Shown here: positions 56,846 through 64,000 of the stretch, piece by piece
Layout of the letters: each line of letters starts with the position of its first letter
Position numbering within the stretch: the first letter of the stretch is position 1
Assembly (NCBI GenBank): GCA_003149635.1
Contig: QCWI01000005.1
Location: forward strand, 124,001-188,000
DNA: 64,000 nt
From: Fluviicola sp. XM-24bin1
GTDB lineage: Bacteria; Bacteroidota; Bacteroidia; Flavobacteriales_D; Crocinitomicaceae
Direction of reading: 5' to 3'
The notes under the pieces: model-generated
Databases searched by the model: none
The model's input: only the letters and a program-made list of their open reading frames with translations
What the model was told of the DNA's origin: nothing
Made by a program: the position numbers and the translations under genes

Positions 56846-58440
56846 TATTCAACCTGCTCGAAGAGCAACTTTACATTCGGATCGTAAATAAAACCTTTGA
56901 TCTTCTTTCCTCCCGCTTCAAAAGCATAATTGGCGTTGGCCCCATGCGCATGAAGAACAACCGTTTCGCGGGAATCATCCTCGTAAATCACTTCAACCTC
57001 AAGATCAAATTGGAACGCTTCTTCGTCCTGCATTTGTTGCATTCTGAGCACCGTTCTTCCTTTACGTTCAATGGTTTCGAACAACACCACCGGATGTCCG
57101 GGTCGATGTAACCATTGCTCAAAGAATTTGCTCAATTGACTACCAGAAACTTCCTCCATTATTTGACGGAAATCCTCTGTGTTGGCATTGTCGTATTGAT
57201 ACGCCTCGTAATACTTGCGAATCCCAGTAAAGAAAGATGAATCTCCTATTTCTTCACGCAACATGTGAAGGAACCAAGCCCCTTTTTGGTAGGAGTTCGG
57301 ATTGAGAAGATGCATCAAATCTTCATACTCTGTATCAACCACAGGATGCTTGTAGTTCTCAGCGAATTTCAACACGCGAATGCGTTCACCGATTAAGCGC
57401 TCATTCATGGCCTCACGACCGTACTTTTGTTCAAAATATAAATCGGTCAAATAGGTAGCAAAACCTTCGCTTAGCCAGAGATGCGGCCAATCTTCTTCAG
57501 AAGCGGAATTTCCAAACCATTGGTGGGCAATTTCGTGTGCAATCAACGCTTCCATCGTTCCTTCGCCTGTAACAGCTTCCTCATCATAGAAGATGTTTCC
57601 GGCATTTTCCATCCCGCCGAACTGTGTGGTAGATTGCACATTCGCCAGCTTCTCAAACGGGTAAGGGCCCAGAATGTCCATGAAATAATCCAAAACTTCT
57701 ACAGAAACTTGCATGTCCGACCAGCCTTCTTCCTTGTTTTCAGGATATACCCATGCTGAAACATCAAAACCGGGGTCTGGCTTGTACAAATCGTAGAAGA
57801 AATTAGCGACCCCAATCACCATAACCTTCGTCGGAAGGTCGATACTCGTCGCGTAATCGTACTTCATCTTCTTTCCGTCGTCCACCAATTGTCGAGAAAT
57901 AAACGTTCCGGTGGCGATGCACTGATAATGAGTTGGAGCTACAACGCTGTATTTGATCGTGGCTTTGTCAGAGGGGTGATCGACACAAGCGAACCAATGA
58001 TGCGCTCTGTTCGGCCAATTATCACCAAAGAAAGTGCGATTGCCAAATTTGTTTTGTCCGATGATCAATCCCGTCTCCGGAACGCCGTGGTAGAACATCT
58101 TTAGTTCGTGAATGCTTCCAACTTCCCACTTCGGGTTTGTTTGCACCCAAATGCGATCGTCTTCGTGGCGGTAGTTCGTTTTCTCGAAATCAATGAGCAA
58201 TTCCGGATACATGGTCATTCCCTTGCCTTCATTCACTGACGCCAAATCAATAAAGAAGGAATCGCATGGAGCGTCCAATTTGAACGTGATTAGCTCGTAT
58301 CCTTTGATTTCATCGGTGGTATCTTCCAATTCCAGCGAAACTTCGTAGTGAATAATATCGACAGGATGATCAAGATATTCATGTTGTGCCTCGGCCTGCA
58401 AAGCAAAGAATAGACAAAAGAAAATGGAATAAAGTCTCAT
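56842..58440 (-). CDS. Exported M1 family aminopeptidase
   Basis: The start is the ATG at 58440, giving a signal peptide (about 1-19, QAEAQ); a longer frame overlaps the upstream terminator. The exopeptidase motif GGMENAG and the zinc motif HEIAHQWFGN, with the second Glu in LWLSEGFATYL, lie about residues 230-310. Length (532) fits a two- or three-domain M1 enzyme without the large C-terminal domain. It should cut N-terminal residues from peptides in the periplasm or outside. A conserved Tyr is probably at SYQKGAWF. Confidence 0.93.
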   Translation of the reverse strand: MRLYSIFFCLFFALQAEAQHEYLDHPVDIIHYEVSLELEDTTDEIKGYELITFKLDAPCDSFFIDLASVNEGKGMTMYPELLIDFEKTNYRHEDDRIWVQTNPKWEVGSIHELKMFYHGVPETGLIIGQNKFGNRTFFGDNWPNRAHHWFACVDHPSDKATIKYSVVAPTHYQCIATGTFISRQLVDDGKKMKYDYATSIDLPTKVMVIGVANFFYDLYKPDPGFDVSAWVYPENKEEGWSDMQVSVEVLDYFMDILGPYPFEKLANVQSTTQFGGMENAGNIFYDEEAVTGEGTMEALIAHEIAHQWFGNSASEEDWPHLWLSEGFATYLTDLYFEQKYGREAMNERLIGERIRVLKFAENYKHPVVDTEYEDLMHLLNPNSYQKGAWFLHMLREEIGDSSFFTGIRKYYEAYQYDNANTEDFRQIMEEVSGSQLSKFFEQWLHRPGHPVVLFETIERKGRTVLRMQQMQDEEAFQFDLEVEVIYEDDSRETVVLHAHGANANYAFEAGGKKIKGFIYDPNVKLLFEQVEY

Positions 58441-58497
58441 ATATTGTTGTTCACCGTTTCGAAACAAAAACCAAGCCGCAAGATACAATGAAAGGAG

Positions 58498-58532
58498 CAA
58501 AAAAAAGAGGCATTCCACTAGAACACCTCTTT
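58498..58532 (-). terminator. Terminator after the universal stress gene
   Basis: On the minus strand AAAGAGGTGTTC and GAATGCCTCTTT form a 12-bp stem with two wobbles, followed by TTT, 20 bp past the stop at 58553. Confidence 0.85.
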
Positions 58533-58552
58533 CAATAGTTATTTATCCTTTA

Positions 58553-59383
58553 TTAAACAGTCATAAAGCTATAATGCGAGTTAATTACCGAAAGCTCCTC
58601 AGCGTTAACTGTGAGCAATGGCAAGTTCAGTTCGTTCTCAATCATTCCTTGAATGAAGGTATTCGGTGTTGGTAGAATTCCTTCCTTGAAATACGCTGCC
58701 GCGAACATATCTGCATCAATCGACTTAGCGAATTCAACCAAATCCTTGTCATAGGACTTGCTAGGAGGGAGGTGTGCGATTTCATACGAAACGTTCATTC
58801 CATCCAATGCGCGTCTCACTACTGATTGATTTGATTTCGTTTTTGCATCTAACCACTCATCGTTGTCGTGGAATCCACATAAATGGATGGTTGCGTTAAA
58901 TTTCTTCGCGATAGCTCCTACAAAATTCGTAATCTGAATGCTTTCTTTTGCGAAACTAAACGGCATTACAATGTTGTTGATCTTCTCAACTTCTTTCTTT
59001 CCTTGTGTGATAAGGAATGGAGTTGCAGAACTGCTAATTAGTTTTACGGCTCTACTTCCAAAGACTTTTTGCATCCCATGCGCACCATGTGTTCCCATTA
59101 CAATCAATGCCGCTTTCAATATATCTCCAGCTTTTCCAATATCGTTAAAGATGTCACCTTCGATTACTTTGGTAGAAATCAAGTCCAACTCTTTTTCAGA
59201 ATAGGATTCGAGAAAATCAGTGAAAAGCTGACGAGCAGCTACTTTTTCGGAGCTTTTACTAACTACGTGTAATAGGTATGCAGATCCATCATTGGCCTCG
59301 GCCAAATCCAGTGCAAGGCGAACCGCGCTTGATGCCTCATCGGTAAAATCAACAGGTACGAGGTAGATAGGTTCTTTAAGCAT
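58553..59383 (-). CDS. Tandem universal stress protein (UspA family)
   Basis: The start ATG at 59383 (MLKEPIYLVPVDFTDEA) aligns with the paralogue at 41398; an upstream ATG at 59410 is possible. The first half carries IVMGTHGAHGMQKVFGSRAVKLI (ATP-binding-like GxxG loop), and the second half (about 135-276) keeps the fold without it. It is a stress-response protein of unknown target. Upstream lies an 800-bp stretch without recognisable genes, so its regulation may be unusual. A strong terminator follows. Confidence 0.88.
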   Translation of the reverse strand: MLKEPIYLVPVDFTDEASSAVRLALDLAEANDGSAYLLHVVSKSSEKVAARQLFTDFLESYSEKELDLISTKVIEGDIFNDIGKAGDILKAALIVMGTHGAHGMQKVFGSRAVKLISSSATPFLITQGKKEVEKINNIVMPFSFAKESIQITNFVGAIAKKFNATIHLCGFHDNDEWLDAKTKSNQSVVRRALDGMNVSYEIAHLPPSKSYDKDLVEFAKSIDADMFAAAYFKEGILPTPNTFIQGMIENELNLPLLTVNAEELSVINSHYSFMTV

Positions 59384-59520
59384 TTTGTGCGTTTTAGGGT
59401 TTCTTTCCATAAATATAAGCAATCATCATTTTTGACGTATAGAAATGATCGGAAATTCACGCAACCCCCTTGAATTGATTGGAGAACGTTTGGAAGTGAT
59501 TTTTAATTGCAAATGTCAAA

Positions 59521-59553
59521 TTACGTATTAATGCGTAGTAAATACCGTAATTG
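59521..59553 (+). repeat. 33-nt imperfect direct repeat, copy 1
   Basis: It shares 27 of 33 bases with copy 2; the blocks TTACGTATT, TAGTA and TACCGTA are identical. Confidence 0.6.
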
Positions 59554-59898
59554 TTCATCCCTTGATTTTAAATGAGTTAGTTATGTTTGAGTCACGAGAA
59601 GTTCCACATAGTGCTGATCTCTCTATGCACGTATTTAGTAGTTTAGTTTTCTCGTATGAACTCCTTGCTGATATCGTTCTATTTTATCTCTCGATGTACT
59701 CAGTTTGTCCGGTATCAGCAGGGTTCTTTTTTTAGCCTTAATTCTGGAAAATACGCAGAATTACCTATGTTTTCTCGCACAAATAACCTTGAATTTATTT
59801 CTGCCGTAATGTAGCTTTGAGGCGTCTGCTTTCGGGCACCTTTTTGATTAAGAACACATCGATCTTTTAAGGATTGATACAATCATTTTGCCTTGAAT

Positions 59899-59958
59899 CC
59901 TACTGGTATCTCCGACAGGTTAGGTTATCAGCACAAAATCCGGCACGGTATCAGTAGG
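59899..59958. repeat. Long-range 12-bp hairpin
   Basis: CCTACTGGTATC (59899-59910) pairs along its length with GGTATCAGTAGG (59947-59958), with two G-T wobbles, around a 36-nt loop. The wobbles hold for the plus-strand RNA. Confidence 0.5.
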
Positions 59959-60003
59959 GGGATAGGCGATAAGTAAACAAATTTTTCACACCTCCTTTAA
60001 ATT

Positions 60004-60036
60004 TTACGTATTTATACTTAGTAGTTACCGTATTTG
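60004..60036 (+). repeat. 33-nt imperfect direct repeat, copy 2
   Basis: The partner of copy 1, 483 bp away. Its 3' block also forms the perfect hairpin ACCGTA-TTTG-TACGGT. Confidence 0.6.
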
Positions 60037-60202
60037 TACGGTTGTTTAATTGAAAGAGAACACTTACGTTTGTTTCAACCACTATTCACGGAAAACATAT
60101 TCTACTCTGAATACTCGTTCCTAGGAGTATTTTTTTGCAGCAATATTTGGATCATCATTTACCCTGAGAACATCACAGCTTAAAGAGTATTGCTGGTCAG
60201 TG

Positions 60203-60532
60203 CTATAGTTCGCTTCCGGAAATAGTTATTTCCATAGTTTCCATGCCAACGTTCATGGAAAGCAATATATCTAGCATTGCTAAATCTTGGTTTTCACAGC
60301 TGATTAAGACATAGTTCTCTCGTGAGGATGCAAATTCAATTTCGTCAATTTGCGTTATCTGGTAGGATATACTCATAGATTGATTAAGAGCAATATTAAG
60401 GAAGTGGCCAATTGAAGCGTTACCTTCTTTAAACCTACCAATGACACAATATTTCATTTGAGTTTTGACAACAAAAGAATCAATTGCTTCAAAAATCCCT
60501 ACGGTATCTTCGTTCAATCTGCTCGTTGTCAT
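60203..60532 (-). CDS. Hypothetical protein, 109 residues
   Basis: No family is recognised. There is no signal peptide or membrane segment. The sequence alternates predicted strands and helices (MKYCVIGRFKEGNASIGHFLNIAL, VLISCENQDLAMLDILLSM) and suggests a small cytosolic globular domain. The two Cys (CVIG and SCEN) are not in a CxxC motif. It lies 76 bp downstream of ftsK on the same strand, with a 6-bp hairpin between. Its downstream side opens on the 800-bp structured region. Confidence 0.55.
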   Translation of the reverse strand: MTTSRLNEDTVGIFEAIDSFVVKTQMKYCVIGRFKEGNASIGHFLNIALNQSMSISYQITQIDEIEFASSRENYVLISCENQDLAMLDILLSMNVGMETMEITISGSEL

Positions 60533-60565
60533 AATATATTTAATTCAGGATTCTAGCGTCTTTCC

Positions 60566-60580
60566 TGCCTGTAGCAGGCA
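60566..60580. repeat. Short hairpin between ftsK and the hypothetical gene
   Basis: TGCCTG and CAGGCA form a perfect 6-bp stem around TAG. No T-run follows on the minus strand, so it may be a REP-like element or a weak attenuator. Confidence 0.5.
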
Positions 60581-60608
60581 CGGTTTCTTTCCTATTTCCG
60601 TCTTTTAT

Positions 60609-63161
60609 CTAGATTATTCCTTTACTCTGCAAGAACTCTTCTAAAGCCATTTCATCGGCAAAAAGTACATCTCGGGCTTTACTACCTTTGAACGGCCCAA
60701 TGATACCCATGCCTTCTAATTGATCTACGATTCGGCCAGCGCGGTTGTATCCGAGTTTTAGCTTACGCTGGAGCAAACTTGCAGAACCTTGCTGGTGGGT
60801 AACCACAATGCGTGCTGCATCAGCGAACAAGGCGTCAAGATCTTCATCGTCCATTCCGCCGCCACCTTCAGCAGATTCTCCAACATATTCAGGAAGGATT
60901 AACGCATCCGGGTAACCACGCTGATCTCCAATGAAGGAACAAATCTCTTCCACCTCTGGAGTATCCACGAATCCACATTGCAAGCGGATGGTATCTGAAC
61001 CTGTGCTAATCAACATATCCCCGCGACCAATCAGCTGATCGGCGCCGGAACCGTCAAGAATGGTTCGGGAGTCAATTTTTGAAAGAACACGGAATGCAAT
61101 ACGTGCCGGGAAATTCGCTTTGATCATACCGGTAATTACGTTCACTGATGGACGCTGCGTTGCAACAATCAAGTGGATTCCAATGGCACGGGCCAACTGA
61201 GCAATTCGGGCAATCGGTTGTTCCACTTCCTTACCAGCCGTCATGATCAAATCGGCAAACTCGTCAATTAACACAACGATATAAGGTAAGTAACGGTGTC
61301 CGTTTTCCGGATTCAGCTTGCGTGCTATGAACTTTGCATTGTATTCTTTAATGGTACGACACTGCGCTTTTTTCAATAGGTCGTAACGATCGTCCATTTC
61401 GATACACAAGGAGTTCAACGTATTTACTACTTTACTCGTATCGGTGATGATTGCATCTTCTTCGTCTGGTAATTTAGCAAGGAAGTGACGCTCAATTTTA
61501 TTGTACAAGGTCAATTCCACCTTTTTCGGATCGACCAAAACGAATTTGACTTGCGCTGGATGTTTCTTATATAAAATGGAAACAAGAATGGCGTTCAATC
61601 CAACCGATTTACCCTGTCCCGTAGCACCAGCAACGAGCAAGTGCGGCATTTTGGTCAAGTCGAAGGTGTAGGTTTCGTTGGTGATCGTTTTACCCATCAC
61701 GACCGGAAGTTCAAAATTCGATTCTTGGAATTTCTTTGATGCAATGAGTGATCGCATGCTCACCATTTCTGGTTTGCTGTTTGGTACTTCAATACCAATG
61801 GTTCCTTTACCTGGGATTGGCGCAATGATTCGAATTCCCAAGGCTGCCAGACTCAAAGCGATATCGTCTTCCAAGTTTTTAATCTTCGAGATTCGAACGC
61901 CTGGAGCCGGAACAATTTCATATAAGGTAACCGTCGGCCCAACGGTAGCCATGATTTTTGAAATCTCAATCTTATAATTCTGAAGGGTCTCAACAATCTT
62001 GTTCTTGTTCGCTTCCAATTCGGCTTTATCGACATTACCGATTTTACCACCGTAATCCTTAAGTAAATCGATGGAAGGCAGGGCATAGGTGGACAAATCC
62101 AATTTCGGATCGTAATCTCCATGTTCTTTTTGAATGTCGTTGACTTCCTTTACTTCTTCTTCCGATAGCTCCGAATCCTCTTCCGTTGGAGCGGCAATGG
62201 TTACAGCGAAATCGTCGTCAGATTCGATTTCTTCTTCAACCGCCGGAGTTTCTTCTTCCTCTTCTGATGGTAAATCTATAATTTCTGAAAGCGGTTCCTC
62301 AACAACAGGCTCGTCTTCCAAAACATTGTCTTCCATTAAGTCAACTCGATCGGATACTTCATCTTCTACCAATTGATCTTCATCCAGAACATTTTGGACT
62401 TCCATGTCTCCTTCCGTAAGAACGTCTTCGGTGCCTGCATCTGCCATTGCTGGTTCTACGTCAGATTTTCCTGAAAATAATGCTTTAATCTTCGCCCAAT
62501 TGACATTGAAGAGAATCATCGCGAATATGTATCCAATACTACAGATTAGGATTAACGCGCCGAATCTTCCTAGCGTAACAGAAAGCCAATCGTTGATTTG
62601 GTATCCGAATGTTCCGCCGAGATAACTGACGTGATTCGAGAAATAACCAAGGAACATGCTTCCCCAAACAATGGTCAATACAGAAACGGTAATCGTTTTG
62701 CGAATCGGGAGGATAGCAATATTGAAAAGGGTGTTGAATCCAGTAATGAATAACATGAGGGCAAACGCAAATGAAGCGATTCCAAACCAACGGTAAATAA
62801 GCAAGTGTGAAATCCATGCTCCAAATTTCCCAAGCCAATTGGCTACAGGTTCGTCGTTTCCATCAAATAGGAAAGCGAACAGACCTTTGTTAAGCACGCG
62901 GTTTTGATCTTCTTGCCATGTAAGCAAATAAGAGAAACAAGCGAGGAAGATGTACACGGCCAATAGTACGCTGATGACACCAATGGTATTCTTTACCTTC
63001 TTACGATCAATTTGATCCAAGTATTTACCGATGGCAGAATTCGACTTTTTCTTCTTCTTTTTCGAAGCTGTCGAACTCTTGCGTTTTTTGGGCGCTTTTT
63101 TTTCCTCTTTGGGAGGATTTTCGTCGGCTCCCTTTTCTATGTATTCGTTGTCCACGCTCAT
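60609..63161 (-). CDS. ftsK: DNA translocase FtsK
   Basis: FtsK pumps DNA at the septum to finish chromosome segregation. A Lys-rich N-terminus (20-42) precedes four membrane helices (about 57-75, 115-140, 150-165, 195-220), an acidic low-complexity linker (about 235-345), and the motor domain with Walker A GATGQGKSVGLN (about 524) and Walker B VVLIDEFADLI. The C-terminal winged-helix gamma domain (LLQRKLKLGYNRAGRIVDQLEGMGII) reads KOPS-type sequences. Length 850 is usual for Bacteroidota. Confidence 0.97.
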   Translation of the reverse strand: MSVDNEYIEKGADENPPKEEKKAPKKRKSSTASKKKKKKSNSAIGKYLDQIDRKKVKNTIGVISVLLAVYIFLACFSYLLTWQEDQNRVLNKGLFAFLFDGNDEPVANWLGKFGAWISHLLIYRWFGIASFAFALMLFITGFNTLFNIAILPIRKTITVSVLTIVWGSMFLGYFSNHVSYLGGTFGYQINDWLSVTLGRFGALILICSIGYIFAMILFNVNWAKIKALFSGKSDVEPAMADAGTEDVLTEGDMEVQNVLDEDQLVEDEVSDRVDLMEDNVLEDEPVVEEPLSEIIDLPSEEEEETPAVEEEIESDDDFAVTIAAPTEEDSELSEEEVKEVNDIQKEHGDYDPKLDLSTYALPSIDLLKDYGGKIGNVDKAELEANKNKIVETLQNYKIEISKIMATVGPTVTLYEIVPAPGVRISKIKNLEDDIALSLAALGIRIIAPIPGKGTIGIEVPNSKPEMVSMRSLIASKKFQESNFELPVVMGKTITNETYTFDLTKMPHLLVAGATGQGKSVGLNAILVSILYKKHPAQVKFVLVDPKKVELTLYNKIERHFLAKLPDEEDAIITDTSKVVNTLNSLCIEMDDRYDLLKKAQCRTIKEYNAKFIARKLNPENGHRYLPYIVVLIDEFADLIMTAGKEVEQPIARIAQLARAIGIHLIVATQRPSVNVITGMIKANFPARIAFRVLSKIDSRTILDGSGADQLIGRGDMLISTGSDTIRLQCGFVDTPEVEEICSFIGDQRGYPDALILPEYVGESAEGGGGMDDEDLDALFADAARIVVTHQQGSASLLQRKLKLGYNRAGRIVDQLEGMGIIGPFKGSKARDVLFADEMALEEFLQSKGII

Positions 63162-63230
63162 ATCTAACGAAGATAGCAGTTAAGCTGCCGCGATAAACGA
63201 CTAGTAGACGGAAGTATGCACAGTGGAATG

Positions 63231-63923
63231 TTAGTTCTGGCCTGGACCGGATTGACTGCTAGGGAACATGAAATCCATGAACTCGTCAAAGGTCACTTTT
63301 CGATAGTCTGCTGGGACGCCAAATAAATCACGATTCGGCATATAATCGCGCTTTTGAACCAATTCGTAATTCAAAACGCCATCCGGTGTGACTACGCTAT
63401 ATTTTACCAGCAACCCGGGAATCCCCTCGAAGTTGTTGAGGTATTCTCTAGAATGTTTCTTGAGGTATAAAAATTCAATAGGTTCTTCAAAATCCGGATG
63501 ATCGACCATCATTCGATTGCAGCGCATGCCCAAATGTTTCTTTTTGAACCACTTTTTCTCGTAGGTATATTTTGAGATTACTTGTCCAGTATCCGCTTTA
63601 TTTAAGTCTGTTTTAATGGCGAAATTAACCGTGTCTTGCACTGTCAATAACAAATATGATTTATTCAAAACCATGTGTCGGATCGTTGTTTGTGATCCCA
63701 GCTGCGGTGAGAAGTTCTCCATGCGCGTCAAGGTATCGTTGGTGTACAAACGCATGGCATTCGCGGGAACCAACTTGCGTAAAGCCGTATCGCGCATCAC
63801 GATGTTATATTCCAACATTCCCGTGAAAGGTTTCTTTTTCTTTTGACCGAAAGTAGGAGAGATGCACATGAAGGTGCATACAAAAATCAATAGTGTGGAG
63901 AGATGAAATTTAGGGTGCTTCAT
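63231..63923 (-). CDS. GLPGLI-like exported protein
   Basis: A signal peptide (about 1-26, PTFGQ) leads a 230-residue beta-rich protein. The segment FEGIPGLLVKYSV (about 169-181) resembles the GLPGLI signature, and the overall pattern (TGMLEYNIVMRD near the start, then ITxYTYEKKWFKKKHLGMRCNRM) fits the DUF4412/GLPGLI-like group found in Bacteroidota. The function is unknown. It is probably periplasmic and sits 69 bp upstream of ftsK. Confidence 0.65.
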   Translation of the reverse strand: MKHPKFHLSTLLIFVCTFMCISPTFGQKKKKPFTGMLEYNIVMRDTALRKLVPANAMRLYTNDTLTRMENFSPQLGSQTTIRHMVLNKSYLLLTVQDTVNFAIKTDLNKADTGQVISKYTYEKKWFKKKHLGMRCNRMMVDHPDFEEPIEFLYLKKHSREYLNNFEGIPGLLVKYSVVTPDGVLNYELVQKRDYMPNRDLFGVPADYRKVTFDEFMDFMFPSSQSGPGQN

Positions 63924-64000
63924 AGTTCTAGAACGGAAACGCTTCGATTTGTTACTTGTGTAAAAGTAATGGAATAATTGGGCTTTCTCCGTTTCGAATT

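Larger units (their letters stand above)
59384..60202. other. About 820-bp region without recognisable gene, with structured repeats
   Basis: No reading frame here has convincing coding features. It holds a 33-nt imperfect direct repeat (59521-59553 and 60004-60036, 27 of 33 identical), two near-identical GGTATCAGYAGGG copies (59711-59723, 59947-59959), a 12-bp hairpin (59899-59910 with 59947-59958) and a perfect 6-bp hairpin ACCGTA/TACGGT (60027-60042). A TAnnTTTG match (TATGTTTG, 59582-59589) with TTG at 59562-59564 (17-bp spacer) could start a plus-strand RNA. The leader of the universal stress gene is included. Confidence 0.6.

Noticed and set aside
58440-58518. Longer start for the M1 peptidase gene
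   Set aside because: It would run through the terminator of the universal stress gene and precede a clear signal peptide.
59899-59958. dif-type recombination site next to ftsK
   Set aside because: The hairpin does not have the 28-bp XerCD layout, and the gene order gives no support.
59384-60202. CRISPR array
   Set aside because: Repeats are only two copies, 483 bp apart, without regular spacers or cas genes.
62134-62376. Serine-rich reading frame opposite the ftsK linker
   Set aside because: It is the antisense shadow of the acidic Glu/Asp linker codons.

Overview
The window looks like a chromosome segment of a marine or freshwater member of the Flavobacteriales (Bacteroidota), perhaps near Cryomorphaceae/Crocinitomicaceae. 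This rests on gene content: T9SS sorting tails of both type A and type B, DUF4369/TlpA thioredoxins, a LytS/LytTR two-component pair, a divergent FabI, a DUF5606 protein, a PorE-like OmpA protein, and promoters of the Bacteroidetes type (TTTG, about 19 bp, TAnnTTTG) without obvious Shine-Dalgarno sequences. No prophage, insertion sequence, CRISPR array or rRNA operon was seen. There is one tRNA gene.

Layout. 1-4 kb (+): the end of an RND/MMPL exporter, an NhaC antiporter and ffh. 4-13 kb (-): a tight eight-gene run (VTC-domain protein, DUF4956 membrane protein, lpxK, purine nucleoside phosphorylase, gatB, two tandem DUF4369-TlpA thioredoxins, lpxH) preceded by a GH3 hydrolase. 13-15.4 kb (+): radC, a deacetylase-like protein and a DUF423 membrane protein, translationally coupled. 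15.4-21.4 kb: a stop-interrupted T9SS protein, an MBL hydrolase, fabI, two small outer-membrane proteins (one frameshifted) and an unusual YARHG-Hint lipoprotein. 21.5-28.9 kb: tRNA-Met, an M3 peptidase, DUF5606, two S8 proteases, an NTF2-like protein and a YkoF-like protein. 28.9-36.2 kb (-): a T9SS type B SBBP-repeat protein, a stop-interrupted haem lipoprotein, yidC and pyrG. 36-44.7 kb: a kelch protein, an Ntox23-like protein, a LytS/LytTR pair, a CvfB-like protein, a universal stress protein, a hypothetical protein, DinB and rpe. 44.7-49.2 kb: an L,D-transpeptidase, a rhomboid protease, a class IV aminotransferase, a frameshifted YCII protein, an FMN reductase and a YjdI-type Fe-S protein. 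49.4-56.8 kb (+): a T9SS-tailed thioredoxin, a TPR protein, a PorE-like protein, a TonB-dependent receptor and a frameshifted lipoprotein. 56.8-64 kb (-): an M1 aminopeptidase, a universal stress protein, an 800-bp region without a recognisable gene but with structured repeats, a small orphan protein, ftsK and a GLPGLI-like protein.

How it fits together. Much of the window serves the envelope: lipid A synthesis (lpxH, lpxK), fatty acid synthesis (fabI), membrane insertion (ffh, yidC), peptidoglycan (GH3, L,D-transpeptidase), and surface secretion and uptake (T9SS cargo, PorE-like protein, TonB receptor). The rest is conserved housekeeping (gatB, pyrG, ftsK, rpe, tRNA).

Main points of interest: (i) a lipoprotein joining a YARHG domain to a C-terminal Hint (intein/hedgehog-type) domain that lacks the usual splicing end; (ii) the 800-bp region with a 33-nt imperfect direct repeat, clustered GGTATCAG motifs and a 12-bp hairpin; (iii) five exported or accessory genes each broken by one stop or frameshift while all housekeeping genes are intact; (iv) a 16-bp operator-like palindrome inside the spacer of a consensus promoter ahead of the TonB receptor; (v) several promoters whose -7 box ends only 4-5 nt before the start codon, suggesting leaderless mRNAs.
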